Positions 43,460 through 54,660 of a DNA stretch of 64,000 nucleotides are shown piece after piece. The notes under the pieces were generated by a model. The model had not been told where the DNA came from. It did no database searches and saw nothing but the letters and a program-made list of their open reading frames with translations. The DNA is from Petunia secreta. Its lineage: Eukaryota > Streptophyta > Magnoliopsida > Solanales > Solanaceae. The first letter of the stretch is position 1; each line of letters begins with the position of its first letter. The stretch lies in the NCBI GenBank assembly GCA_029990175.1, contig JARKIP010000033.1, positions 20,195,001-20,259,000 on the forward strand. The letters run 5' to 3'. Position numbers and translations under genes: made by a program.

Positions 43460-44882
43460 TTGGCGTACATCTACTTCGGACTGAATATTTGATTACTAAT
43501 TTGAGGACCTATTAATATAATCTACTAAATACTACTATAACTATAACTATTGATTACTAAGCTCTAACAATATTATATTGACTACTGCTTCCACATTCTT
43601 ATATTTGTTTCTAACACTTTTATTTCTTTTAGTATATCTATTATTATTATTGTTAACTTTCTTTACCATTACTCGCATTTTCGTTATTATATCCTAATAG
43701 TGATATATCTTACTCTATCATCTTTCATTGTTATTCCTTCCGCTTACTATTTTTGGTCACTTATATATTTTTTTTATTATAACTAACATATTTACTACTT
43801 TCTTTTCTCTCTCTTTGTTTAAGCATCACTACTTATTGTTTTGTTAGTAACGTTTCTCCTTTATAAAAAAAAAAAATTATACTATTTTTATAATTTGTAC
43901 CTATACTATTAACTGTTACTAATACTATAATTCCTTAACTACTGTTATTTATTAGTATTATCAATAGTTTCTACTGCTACTTTTATCTATAGTATTATAT
44001 TATTTATTTTCATTTAAATATTTTCTTATTATGTATTGTTATATCATTACTAGTTATTTTATTTGAACTATATACCATATTTCAATTATTTTATTTTGTT
44101 TTGTTTTTACCAACTTTTGTTTTTCTGATTATAACTTCTCTTATTATCACTACGATTAATACTAGCTACTTTACTTTACCACTCTTATTAAAATATAAAA
44201 ATAGTATTGTTTCCTTTTCATAGGTATTGGTACTACTCACTGTTTTGTATTTTCTTTTTATTATTAGTGTTAGTATAATTTTATTATTATATTATCTATA
44301 TCGTCTATCATTTTTCCCCTAATTGTTATAAATATTATTTTATATTATATTTACAATATACTAGTATTTATTTTGTTTTCTTAGTTTTTTTTTTCTTCTT
44401 CCTCTCTTTTCTGCAACTACTAGTCTACTATTCAGTACTACTTTACAAATACTACTTTTCAAACCTTAACTGCTTACTATCTTTTTTTTGTCCTTTTTGT
44501 TATCTTTATATCTATTACTATTAATAATATAGCTATAATCTCTAACACTAGTATAAATTTTGTACCATCGTGTCTATCACCGTTTTTAACTACCTCTATC
44601 ACTACTATTGTTATTACTGTGTTAGTATTATCTTAACTTTGTCTTCTTTCCTCTCTGTCATTATTAAGTTTTACTCCTATAATATTATTTTTTTTTATAT
44701 TTAATTTGAACACTACTCCTCTACTTGTGAAACTAATTAGACAATATTATTATCTATTTTATTTTTTTTTACAAAACTTCTACTACTAATTATTTCTACA
44801 TTTTAGTATTTTCTTATAATACTTTTATTACAAGTACCTTAAAAAAAAAAAAAATTCTTTCTTTAACAATTTCAAGTAGTTT
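43460..44882 (+). other. Athila 5' leader, G-poor
   Basis: About 1.4 kb without a gene. From about 43500 to 44880 the plus strand is nearly all T, A and C in short TACTA/TTATTA/ACTACT-like words, with very few G. The asymmetry stops sharply at the gag ATG. No open frame of note. Confidence 0.7.
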
Positions 44883-46724
44883 ATGACCCGCTCTTCTAAT
44901 AAAGAGTTGGTCATTTACGATCCTGAAATTGAAAGATCTTTGAGATTGTGCAAAAAAGGACAACCATCATCTTCTCAAAGCGTAATTTTTGAAAAAATGG
45001 AGCACCAATTAGGAGATGACAATAACCCATTGGGAGTCCCACCACCAATCCATGTAGAGGATCAGTTTGATGAAGTGGCACCAAGACCTGCAAACAGAAT
45101 CCTCAGGGATTATGCTAGACCAGACCGCTTCAACTGTGAATCTAGTGTCAGGAACCCACCTGTAGCAGCCAATAACTTTGAAATTAGGACCTGCCTAATT
45201 CAAACAATTCAACAGTCTTGCACCTTTACTGGTGATCCAAGTGAAGATCCACATAGCCATTTAATTGATTTCTTGGAACTAGTTGAAACTGCTAAATATA
45301 ATGGAGTGCCTCCTGAAGCAATTAAGTTAAGATTATTTCCTTTTTCATTAAAAGGAGATGCCAAAACTTGGTTGCGAAGTTTGCCTCGAGGCTCTATAAC
45401 CACATGGGACCAGATGACACAAAAGTTTTTGAACAAATATTTTTCCCCTGCTAAAACAACAAAGTTAAGACAAGATATTTCTAATTTCTTGCAGACTGAC
45501 ACTGAGTCAGTTTATCAAGCATGGGAAAGATTAAAATCAATGTTAAGAAAATGTCCACATCATGACATTCCTGAACATATGCAGTTGTATATTTTCTATC
45601 ACGGATTAACACGCTCTTCTAGAAATGTGATAGATGCAGCTGTAGGAGGTTCCATCATGGGAAAGACTACAGAGGAAGCATTGCAATTGCTGAATGAAAT
45701 TTCTGAGAATGCCATCCAATGGCCATCTGATCGTGTAACCATCAAAAAGGCTGCCACGGTAAATCAGGCAGATGCTTTTAATACACTAATACAACAGATT
45801 GCCTCCTTGGCACAAAAGTTTGAATCTTTTCAGGTGAATACACAACAACCAATCCAGTCTGAGGCTTGTGACATGTGTGGAGGAAACCATCTTAACCATG
45901 AATGCCGAGCAAACAATCAGAATGATGAGCAGGCTAATGTGATCGGTTACAAGTCATACCCTTTTGGAAGCCCAATGGCACAGAAACATCCAGGATTTCA
46001 ATGGAGCAATCCAAATGGTGCTGAGAACTCTCAAAGCTTCCAGAAGCAACCAGCACAGGGTCCACCTGGATACCAAAATCAAAATCGTGGGCAATCAAAT
46101 TTCAGGCCATATCAACAAGCAGCTCCATATCAGCAAAGGCCTCAACAAGCTCATTCAAGTCTTGATGACTTGTTGTACAAGTACATTAAGGCCACTGATG
46201 AAAAGATGGAAAGCCAAAACTCAACCCTCAAAAACTTGGAAATTCAGGTAAGCCAATTGGCAACTCTTGTTTCAGAAAAGATTCAAGGTCCCTTACCAAG
46301 CAATACGGAGAAAAATCCAAAGGAACACCTTAAGGCCATCGCCTTACGGTCAGGTAAGAATCTTGATGATCCATATGCTGACAGACAGGAAAAGAACCAT
46401 TTTGAACACCAGGCAGCAAAGGGTAAGAATGTTGAAATACAATCTGATCCATCAGAAAAGAATGAGCCCAAGGAAAAAGAAGAAAAGAATTCTGAAAAAA
46501 TAACTCCTCTCCCTGTGACAATCCCTTTTCCACAAAAAATGAAAAGAGAAAGGCTTGACAATCAGTTTGCAAAGTTTTTGGAAATTTTAAAACAGATTCA
46601 CATTAATATTCCTTTTACTGATGCTTTATTGCAAATGCCTTCATATGCTAAATTTTTGAAAGAAATTTTGTCAAGCAAAAGGAAATTGGAAGAAGTGTCT
46701 GTGGTAATGCTTAGTGAAAAATGA
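44883..46724 (+). CDS. Athila gag, 613 aa
   Basis: The start is ATG 44883 (MTRSSNKELVIYDPEIER). The retrotransposon gag core occupies about residues 100-270 (FTGDPSEDPHSHLIDFLELV, LRLFPFSLKGDAKTWLRSLP, TTWDQMTQKFLNKYF), as in Athila proteins. A CCHC-like finger (CDMCGGNHLNHEC) follows at about residue 330. A Gln/Pro-rich stretch and a charged Lys/Glu segment complete it. Gag would form the particle and bind genomic RNA. It ends with TGA at 46722-46724, in the same frame as pol, in sequence that is normally coding in relatives. Confidence 0.93.
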   Translation: MTRSSNKELVIYDPEIERSLRLCKKGQPSSSQSVIFEKMEHQLGDDNNPLGVPPPIHVEDQFDEVAPRPANRILRDYARPDRFNCESSVRNPPVAANNFEIRTCLIQTIQQSCTFTGDPSEDPHSHLIDFLELVETAKYNGVPPEAIKLRLFPFSLKGDAKTWLRSLPRGSITTWDQMTQKFLNKYFSPAKTTKLRQDISNFLQTDTESVYQAWERLKSMLRKCPHHDIPEHMQLYIFYHGLTRSSRNVIDAAVGGSIMGKTTEEALQLLNEISENAIQWPSDRVTIKKAATVNQADAFNTLIQQIASLAQKFESFQVNTQQPIQSEACDMCGGNHLNHECRANNQNDEQANVIGYKSYPFGSPMAQKHPGFQWSNPNGAENSQSFQKQPAQGPPGYQNQNRGQSNFRPYQQAAPYQQRPQQAHSSLDDLLYKYIKATDEKMESQNSTLKNLEIQVSQLATLVSEKIQGPLPSNTEKNPKEHLKAIALRSGKNLDDPYADRQEKNHFEHQAAKGKNVEIQSDPSEKNEPKEKEEKNSEKITPLPVTIPFPQKMKRERLDNQFAKFLEILKQIHINIPFTDALLQMPSYAKFLKEILSSKRKLEEVSVVMLSEK

Positions 46725-46793
46725 AGTGCTATACTTCAGAATAAGCTACCACAAAAACTCGGTGATCCGGGAAGTTTTACGATTCCATGCACT

Positions 46794-49700
46794 TTGGGAG
46801 GAGTATATTTTGAAAAAGCACTTTGTGATTCTGGAGCTTCAATAAATTTGATGCCATTTTCTATTTTTAGAAAATTGGATCTTGGTGACATAAAAAATAC
46901 TGTTGTCTCTCTTCAATTTGCTGATCAAAGTACTAAGAAACCTAAGGGAATTATTGAAAATGTGCTTGTGAGAGTAGATAGATTTGTTTTCCCTGTAGAT
47001 TTTATAGTACTTGAAATGGAAGAATGTCCTGATGAGCCAATAATTTTAGGTAGACCTTTTCTTGCTACAGGCAGAGCAATCATAGATGTCCATCAAGGAC
47101 AACTAATTTTGAGAGTAGACGAAGAAAGAGTCATTTTTGATATGCACAAGATTCTAAAATTTTCCGGAGATGAGACATCATCTTCTTGCTTTTCAATTGA
47201 CATGATCAGTGATCTTGCAGATGAATTCAAAGATGACCAACTGATTTCAGACTCATTGGAAAGATGCTTGGCCCAATCTGGCACAAGACAGGATGATGAT
47301 CCAACAATTAGAAGTGAAGCTGAAATATTGGAAAATGATTCTGAAGAAGAGGGAGAAATGCTATCAGAAAATATTCAGCCAAAAATTGAACTCAAAATTC
47401 TCCCTTCCCATTTGAAGTATGTTTATCTTGAGCCTGAATTATTTCCTGTGATAATTTCATCTTCTCTGACTGCAGAACAGGAACATAAATTGATTGAAGT
47501 ACTGAGAGCACACAAAGGAGCCTTAGGGTGGACTATAGCAGACATCAAAGGCATTAGTCCAGCTATTTGCACACACAGAATTCTCATGGAAGATAGCTAC
47601 AAGCCAATAGTCCAACCCCAAAGGAGATTGAACCCAGCAATGCAGGAAGTTGTGAAAAATGAAATAATAAAACTTTTGGCTGCAGGTATTATTTACCCCA
47701 TTTCAGATAGCCCTTGGGTAAGTCCTGTTCAGGTGGTACCAAAGAAAGGAGGTATGACAGTTGTAAAAAATGAAAATAATGAACTCATACCTACCAGAAC
47801 AGTAACAGGATGGAGAGTCTGTATTGATTACAGGCGTCTCAATGATGCCACAAGAAAAGATCATTTTCCTTTACCATTTATTGATCAAATGTTAGAAAGA
47901 GTAGCAGGATATGGTTTTTACTGTTTTCTTGATGGATATTCAGGGTATAACCAGATATCAATTGCACCAGAAGATCAGGATAAGACAACTTTCACATGTC
48001 CTCATGGAACCTATGCCTATAGGAGAATGCCTTTTGGTTTGTGTAATGCACCTGCTACATTTCAGCGTTGCATGTCAGCTATTTTCTCAGACATGACTGA
48101 AAAGTTTTTAGAAATTTTTATGGATGATTTCACCCTTTTTGGTAAAACATTTGAAGATTGTCTTAATCACTTGACCTTAGTTCTTAAGAGATGTGAAGAG
48201 ACAAATTTGATTCTAAATTGGGAGAAGTGTCATTTTATGGTTACCGAGGGAATTGTTTTAGGACATAAAATCACTGCTAAAGGGATAGAAGTTGATAAGG
48301 CAAAAATTGATCTTATAGCAGGATTACCCCCTCCCACAACTGTTAAAGGCATTAGAAGTTTTCTAGGTCATGCAGGTTTTTACAGACGGTTCATAAAAGA
48401 TTTTTCAAAGATTTCAAAACCGTTGACTAACCTCTTGATGAAAGATGTTAAGTTTGATTTTTCAGGAGATTGTATGAAAGCTTTTGACACTCTTAAGGAG
48501 AAATTATCATCTGCCCCTATAGTTGTGTCCCCTGATTGGAACCAACCTTTTGAGGTCATGTGTGATGCTAGTGATACAGCCGTTGGAGCTGTTTTAGGCC
48601 AGAGAAAAGATAAAATTTTCCGTCCCATTTACTATGCCAGTAGAACATTGAATGAAGCTCAACTCAACTATGCCACAACAGAAAAGGAACTACTGGCAGT
48701 AGTATTTGCTTTTGATAAGTTTCGTTCCTATTTGATAGGAACCAAGGTCACTGTTTTTACTGACCATGCAGCTTTAAAATACCTCTTAGCAAAGAAAGAT
48801 GCCCGCCCTAGATTGTTAAGATGGATTTTACTTCTCCAGGAGTTTGACCTTGAAATAAAAGACATGAAAGGGACAGAAAATCAGGTAGCTGACCATTTGT
48901 CTAGATTAGAGAACCCTCCTCTTGAGTCTAGTGATATAAAAGAAGAGTTTCCAGATGAACACATCTTTTCTGTCAGCTCAGTAGTGACTCAACCACCCTG
49001 GTTTGCAGATATTGCAAATTACTTGGTTGGAAAATGGACACCTAGAGATCTCTCTTACCAACAGAGGAAAAAACTTATATCGGATGCTAAATATTATCTG
49101 TGGGATGATCCTTACTTGTTTAGAATTTGTGCAGATAATATCATTAGAAGATGTGTACCTGAAGATGAAATACCAAAGATCTTGTTTCATTGTCATGATG
49201 GAGCAATTGGAGGACATTATGCTGCAAACCGAACTGCTTTCAAGGTTTTGGAAGCTGGATTCTTCTGGCCAACACTTTTTAAGGATGCCCGGTTGTATGT
49301 TGCACAATGTGATAGATGTCAGAGAACAGGTAATATCACAAGGAGAGATGAAATGCCATTGCAATCTATTCAGGTATGTGAAATATTTGATGTCTGGGGT
49401 ATAGATTTTATGGGACCTTTTCCTTCATCTCATTCATTTGAATATATCCTTGTGGCTGTTGACTATGTTTCACGATGGGTTGAAGCTATTCCCGCAAGAA
49501 AGAATGATGCTCGAACTGTGTGCAATTTTCTCAGAAAAAATATTTTTACCAGATTTGGCACAACACGAGTCATCATTAGTGACCAAGGGACTCATTTCAT
49601 GAATAAGCAATTTTCTGCTTTATTGTCAAAATATAGTGTGACTCATAAAACTGGAACACCGTATCATGCTCAAACTCAAGGGCAAGTTGAGGTTTCCAAC

Positions 49701-50276
49701 CGTGAACTAAAAAGAATTCTTGAAAAAACTGTTGGAATCTCAAGGAAAGACTGGGCTTTAAAATTAGATGATGCATTATGGGCATACCGAACGGCGTTCA
49801 AAACGCCGATTGGAACATCTCCATATAAATTAGTCTTTGGAAAAGCTTGCCATTTGCCTGTTGAATTGGAACACAAAGCCTTTTGGGCACTGAAAGCATT
49901 GAACTTTGACTTAACCTCTGCTGGTAAAAATAGATTTTTGCAGGTTAATGAGTTGGATGAACTGAGGATGGAAGCCTATGAAAATGCCAAGATTTACAAA
50001 GAAAAAACAAAAAAATGGCATGACAATTTGATCCGACCAAAAAATTTTAAAATTGGAGATCAGGTACTTCTTTACAATAGCCGTCTCAGGCTATTCCCAG
50101 GAAAACTAAAATCCAGGTGGACAGGTCCTTACAATGTTACAAATGTTACTCCATACGGAGCAATTGAAATTCAACAAAGTAATGGAGGAGAGAAATTTAA
50201 GGTCAATGGTCACAGGCTAAAATTGTACTTTGGAGGACATTTTGAACAACACCCTTCAGTAGCCATGATAGTATGA
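46794..50276 (+). CDS. Athila pol: protease, RT, RNase H, integrase
   Basis: The frame is open from directly after the gag TGA (46725, SAILQNKLPQKLGDPGSF); the first ATG is at 46794, giving 1160 aa. Protease has CDSGASINLM (Asp 12 of this numbering). RT has WRVCIDYRRLND, FLDGYSGYNQI and FMDD at 442-445. RNase H has MCDASDTAVGAVLGQ and TDHAALKYLL. Integrase has an HHCC finger (HCHDGAIGGHY ... CDRCQ) and catalytic D871, D930 and E966. The order protease-RT-RNase H-integrase defines Ty3/gypsy. No stop or frameshift is seen within it. Expression needs readthrough of, or re-initiation after, the gag stop. Confidence 0.94.
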   Translation: MGGVYFEKALCDSGASINLMPFSIFRKLDLGDIKNTVVSLQFADQSTKKPKGIIENVLVRVDRFVFPVDFIVLEMEECPDEPIILGRPFLATGRAIIDVHQGQLILRVDEERVIFDMHKILKFSGDETSSSCFSIDMISDLADEFKDDQLISDSLERCLAQSGTRQDDDPTIRSEAEILENDSEEEGEMLSENIQPKIELKILPSHLKYVYLEPELFPVIISSSLTAEQEHKLIEVLRAHKGALGWTIADIKGISPAICTHRILMEDSYKPIVQPQRRLNPAMQEVVKNEIIKLLAAGIIYPISDSPWVSPVQVVPKKGGMTVVKNENNELIPTRTVTGWRVCIDYRRLNDATRKDHFPLPFIDQMLERVAGYGFYCFLDGYSGYNQISIAPEDQDKTTFTCPHGTYAYRRMPFGLCNAPATFQRCMSAIFSDMTEKFLEIFMDDFTLFGKTFEDCLNHLTLVLKRCEETNLILNWEKCHFMVTEGIVLGHKITAKGIEVDKAKIDLIAGLPPPTTVKGIRSFLGHAGFYRRFIKDFSKISKPLTNLLMKDVKFDFSGDCMKAFDTLKEKLSSAPIVVSPDWNQPFEVMCDASDTAVGAVLGQRKDKIFRPIYYASRTLNEAQLNYATTEKELLAVVFAFDKFRSYLIGTKVTVFTDHAALKYLLAKKDARPRLLRWILLLQEFDLEIKDMKGTENQVADHLSRLENPPLESSDIKEEFPDEHIFSVSSVVTQPPWFADIANYLVGKWTPRDLSYQQRKKLISDAKYYLWDDPYLFRICADNIIRRCVPEDEIPKILFHCHDGAIGGHYAANRTAFKVLEAGFFWPTLFKDARLYVAQCDRCQRTGNITRRDEMPLQSIQVCEIFDVWGIDFMGPFPSSHSFEYILVAVDYVSRWVEAIPARKNDARTVCNFLRKNIFTRFGTTRVIISDQGTHFMNKQFSALLSKYSVTHKTGTPYHAQTQGQVEVSNRELKRILEKTVGISRKDWALKLDDALWAYRTAFKTPIGTSPYKLVFGKACHLPVELEHKAFWALKALNFDLTSAGKNRFLQVNELDELRMEAYENAKIYKEKTKKWHDNLIRPKNFKIGDQVLLYNSRLRLFPGKLKSRWTGPYNVTNVTPYGAIEIQQSNGGEKFKVNGHRLKLYFGGHFEQHPSVAMIV

Positions 50277-50798
50277 TGAGAGCCACAGTTACTACGTCGA
50301 GCTGACGACGTTAAACTCAGAACTATGGTTCTTTATCCCGTAGCCATTGAGGGTGAAGCAATGGAGCCTCATAAGTCCAACTTAGATCTGACTAATTAAA
50401 TGCTTAACCAATTGATCTGGTCAATATCCAGATTATTGTACGACCGGAACATCTCATGAAGGCCTCTACAAAAACAGAGTCACCTAGACAGGAGTAACTC
50501 CATGGTGATCGGTATGCCTAAGTTACTGGTTGGTTAACCATTCAATTGTCCAAATCTAATGTTGGCACGGGTAATTTTCTAGTTTATAGTCAAACTAGGA
50601 CCTAATGACTGATAAGGTCTAAAAATAATTCAGTCTATTACACATAGAACATGTGTGGTCACAGTTTCTTTCAAGCTTTCTTCTGTGATCGTATATTTGA
50701 AAGCCAAAAAGATTTTTATTTTACTAATAAAATAATATTTTTATTATTTTTAGAAAGTATTTTCTAAAAAAGCATTTTCATCCAGGAGAATGAAATGT

Positions 50799-50813
50799 TC
50801 AAGTATGGGGGAG
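50799..50813 (+). promoter_or_regulatory. Internal polypurine-tract-like copy
   Basis: TTCAAGTATGGGGGAGGTT repeats the terminal polypurine context (TTCAAGTATGGGGGAATTT) with an identical 15-nt core, about 1.15 kb upstream of it. It could act as a second plus-strand priming site or mark an ancestral 3' end. Confidence 0.5.
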
Positions 50814-51867
50814 GTTATTTATATATTATATACTATTTTCTTATTATTTATGGTCTTAATTGTAGGTTTTTAATTAACAATATAAATTTTTTTTATGTTC
50901 AATATTATTTTTTTTTATATTCACCATATGATTTTTCATGTCTATGATTTTGACGTTGTGAAAACAAGAGCAAACATCTTCAACTCAGAAAATCATTAGA
51001 ATTGAGAAAAATTATGATCACAAAGAAGGTAGAATCAATGACTTGGCTAGAACTTGCTCTGAATGTTCTTCGAGGCGAAATAATGGATGATACTGATTTT
51101 TGAAAAATGAAATTAGGCCTTCTTTGATACACAATTCAAGCCTCTCAATTTTCTATCCAAATATACATATTTTTACCTTTTCGAACCCTTCTTTGAGCCT
51201 TAATCCTATTTTTTTTTCTACACCATGATATATTACCCAAAAAAAAAAAAAAAAAGATATATATGATATATGTATATATTGTTTACATATATATAAAGAA
51301 AAAAAAAAGAGTTATTATTTCTTCCAGCTTTGAAAGAGCAAAGATTAAACATCATCAAAAGGAAGAAATATTACCAAAAAAAGCAATGTTGTGAATATAT
51401 GAATATATATGACATAATCAAAAATCAAAAAAAATCAAAAAAAAAAAAAAGTATTACCGAATGGAGAAAATTTTGAGAAATATTAGCTTGAAGCTGGAAG
51501 AAGAACAGTCACTATCAAATATCCTTATCCTACCAGCCTGAAACCTAACATTACAAGCCATGAAAAGTCCTAAAAAGATTTTGAAAGTCAGTATTGAATC
51601 TATATTAGTGGAGATGGACATGATGAGCAAGCCTATGGACAAGACTATGATACTTATTGAATACATGATCATAACTCTATCAATTTTGAAAGATTCAAGG
51701 GGAGAAGGTTGCAAGTTCTTGTTGATCAAGTCAAAATTCAGAAATAAGTTAAAGAATTTGGTGAAGTAAAAAGAATAATTGCATTGATCATGATGAAGGA
51801 AGTTTATCTTGAACAAATTTTCTATCCTACAAAGATCATGAGTTTTGAATAAAATATTTTTATTAAA

Positions 51868-51875
<8 letters not shown>

Positions 51876-51919
<44 letters not shown>
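51876..51919. repeat. (TA)n microsatellite in the Athila 3' region
   Basis: About 21 TA units follow an A-run. The length is likely variable between copies. Confidence 0.92.
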
Positions 51920-51921
<2 letters not shown>

Positions 51922-51947
51922 CTTTTTCCTCGAGGACGAGCAAAGAT

Positions 51948-51964
51948 TCAAGTATGGGGGAATT
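51948..51964 (+). promoter_or_regulatory. Terminal polypurine tract of Athila
   Basis: AGTATGGGGGAATT lies immediately before the 3' LTR (51965), the normal position for plus-strand DNA priming. Confidence 0.75.
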
Positions 51965-53272
51965 TGATGGATATAATTTATTCATATATTTTCATAATTA
52001 AATATTAAGTATTTTAAATAAAACGTGAATAAATATATCCATCTCTCGCATATTTACTAACATATTTTGCAGGAAGAAGAAGATATTCAAAGTGAATAAA
52101 AATAAGGGAAAAATCATTGATGATTTCACTATTCATAGTGCGACTATAACACTGATAGTCATGTCCGTGATTTTTATACGCTGAAGAACAAAGAGCAAGA
52201 CGGAAGAAATCTTCTCTCTTCAACTCACCTTTGCATCTATGAAGAATTCATTAATTTCACCTTACCTAGGCATCTTTGGAAGCCTTAAGCTTATGGTTTC
52301 ATCTATAAATAGATGGCCAAAGTTTGTAAGAAAATCATCAATTCACTTGCAAGATTTCTCTTGCTTTCCCTTTCTTTCTCTCTTTTAAAGTTTGTGTAGT
52401 TTTCATCTTTTTTAGAAGAAATACTACTTTCTTCATAGTCTTTATATTTTTAAAGTTATTCTTACTCCATAATGGAGTAATCTCTTTTGTTGGGATAGTT
52501 GATGAAACTCGGTATTATTTATAATACTTATCTCAGTTTTAATACATGCTTGGCCTGAAACTTTCTAATCAAATTTTAATACTGTGCTAGAATTATAGTT
52601 TTTACTTAATCAATATTTTCACATCCCTCTATTTTATCTCCAGGTTATTGTTATATTAATTTTGTAATTCTCACGGAGCAAAATTAATGTATGATAACTG
52701 ACGAATAAAATAGTAGAGTAAAAACTATTTTTCCAAGTCCGTAATCTTGTTTACCTCAGTTTTAATTCTCACGGAGGAATTGTTGTAGGTAAGATTATTG
52801 ATTTTCCGTAAAAATATTCTCACGAAGTTTTTACTACTTTTTAGCACAATTCAGGCAAGAAAAATATTTCGGTTTAATCGTCACTAGTTATAATTTGATT
52901 AATATGCATAACCTCACGGAGTGTTATTAATTGATTATTTTTTAGTGAGAAAAATATAATTGAATTAGCAATAAGCAATTATTCATAAGAGAAATACATG
53001 TCAAAACTGAGATATTTATTATAAGTATTACCAAGTGAATTCAACGATTCCCAACTCTTTTTAAATTTGAAATCTTCCGGAAGTTCTTTCTTTTAGTTTA
53101 AGTAAATTTAAATTAAAAACTCACTTTTCATCAATTTGATTCTCTCAAATAGTAATTAAAATACTACAAGTCCGTAACATAGAATACCCAATCTCTGTGG
53201 GACGATATCTTAAACTATATTAGAATTTGACAAGAACGAGCAGACAATTCCTATGCACTTTGGACCTCGTCA
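51965..53272 (+). repeat. 3' LTR of the Athila element
   Basis: 1308 bp, equal in length to the 5' LTR and differing at about 4 positions. It ends GGACCTCGTCA and is followed by ACGAA, the target duplication inside the hAT transposase gene. Confidence 0.95.
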
Positions 53273-53930
53273 ACGAACAAAACCAGTAGAAGAAGGAAAA
53301 CTATAAGGTAAACCCCCGAGGGAAACTAGTTTAGCAATAGCTTCCTTATCATTTTGTTTATCATAAGTAAGAAGCCCTCCTATTGTTTGGTTAATTCTTG
53401 TTTGAGTACCCGAGGATACATCATGCGCTACTCCCCCATGATCGGTCCCTAAATATATACCACCTGCCCGCATTGACCATTCTTTAGGATGTTTCTTTTG
53501 TAAGTGGGTCCTAAGTTTACCCGTCCCACCATCATTATCCCCAGTTTTTAAAACCCACACCTTTTCACAAATACCACACATGGTCGTCTGCGATTCAACA
53601 TTCTTTGTTGCAAATTCCCGTACCTCAGATCTTTCCTTACGTTTAACCGGTATTCTAGTAGAAGGTACAGGAGGCAAGTTAGACTGAACTTCGGGTGGAC
53701 TAGCTTGAAATTCAGGTGTTTCTTCTAAATTAACCCCGCTTTGATTTCCCATATCGTGTTTCTAACATTTCGTGATCAAGTATATTATTAGCGCTAACAT
53801 CATGATAATATTGAGAATCATCTATGTGGGTGAACTGACTAGAACTACCAGCAATTTCTTTACCCCTATTTTCCCTACGACCACGTGCCCGCCTCCCACC
53901 ACTAGTTCCAATTGAACCTCTTTGAGACAT
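53273..53930 (-). pseudogene. hAT transposase N-terminal part with BED finger
   Basis: The start is the ATG at 53930 (MSQRGSIGTSGGRRARGRRE, a basic N-terminus suited to nuclear entry). A one-base frameshift near 53745 connects to MGNQSGVNLEETPEF. The BED zinc finger is MCGICEKVWVLKTG ... THLQKKHPKEW, about 53510-53585. The frame runs to FPSSTGFV at the Athila insertion point, after which it continues at 42122. A TATA-like sequence, CCTATAAATACCCC on the minus strand, lies at about 54320-54333. Confidence 0.85.
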
Positions 53931-54474
53931 AATAATAGCAAATAAAATAAATATATGATAAAAAAATTATAAAAGAGTAGAAGTAGGAACAACCAACCAA
54001 ATATAACCGTATAATTGAGGTGAAGTTGAAACTTGAGCCTTCACTTCAATTAATTAGTTGAATACTTGATAATCGAAAAATTACCAAAATAGCCAAATTG
54101 ATATTTCAACCAAGTTCCGCGTCCAATTGACCCAATACTTGATATCTGTAAACTTCACCAAATAGCCAAATATAACTTTGATAGCAACTCCAATTAGAAC
54201 TTGATAAAGTAGCCAAATTATAAACTTTTAACAAATAGCCAAAGTAGAATAATAGTAGCAATATTGTAGAAAAATTGAGAGAATTAGAAGATTTGTGTGA
54301 AAAATATGATGAATTAATAGGGGTATTTATAGGAAAAAAAATAGTTAGGGGTTGTTATGGGGTGGTAGAGGGGTCAAAATGGCCGTTTTTGGCCGTTGGA
54401 CAACGGCTAGGGGGTCAAAAGAGCCGTTACCAATGGCTAGTTAACGGCTGAAAATGTGAATTTTCCTTTTTTTT

Positions 54475-54660
54475 TTGACCGGTCCGGTCCGATCCGACTC
54501 AGTCCGGCCGGTTCCGGTCCATTTTTTTACCGGTGCATCCGGTTTTTTTTTTGGGGGCACCGTTTCGAAAACTGGGTCGGGGGGGCCAATAAGGGGTAAC
54601 GGACCGGTCTCAACCGGTCCGAGCTGGTTTCCGGTCCGGTCTGATCGAAACCGGGCCGTT
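54475..54660. repeat. Right subterminal CCGGT repeats of the hAT element
   Basis: This mirrors the left end (GGTCCGGTCCG, CCGGTTCCGGTCC, CAACCGGTCCGAGC). It is GC-rich within an AT-rich neighbourhood. A plus-strand open frame here is only a by-product of the repeats. Confidence 0.75.

Larger units (their letters stand above)
50277..51964 (+). other. Athila 3' region without an env-like frame
   Basis: About 1.7 kb between pol and the 3' LTR. Many Athila relatives have an env-like gene here, but no comparable open frame is present. The region includes long A and T runs and a (TA)n tract. A polypurine-like copy, TTCAAGTATGGGGGA, occurs at 50799-50813, and the terminal one at 51948-51961. Confidence 0.75.
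42128..53272 (+). mobile_element. Athila-type Ty3/gypsy retrotransposon, young and nearly complete
   Basis: LTRs of 1308 bp each (42128-43435 and 51965-53272) start TGATGG and end CGTCA. They are flanked by a perfect 5-bp duplication, ACGAA (42123-42127, 53273-53277). Only 4 differences were seen between them (0.3%), so this is the youngest insertion in the window. A tRNA-Asp-type primer site, long leader, gag, protease-RT-RNase H-integrase pol and terminal polypurine tract are all present. The primer site and gag are typical of Athila elements. There is no env-like frame after pol. The only obvious coding defect is a TGA between gag and pol. Confidence 0.95.

Noticed and set aside
51454..51951. 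165-codon minus-strand frame at the Athila 3' end (env candidate)
   Set aside because: The strand is opposite to the element, and the frame includes the translation of (TA)n and A/T runs. No signal peptide plus membrane-anchor arrangement on the element's sense strand is present.
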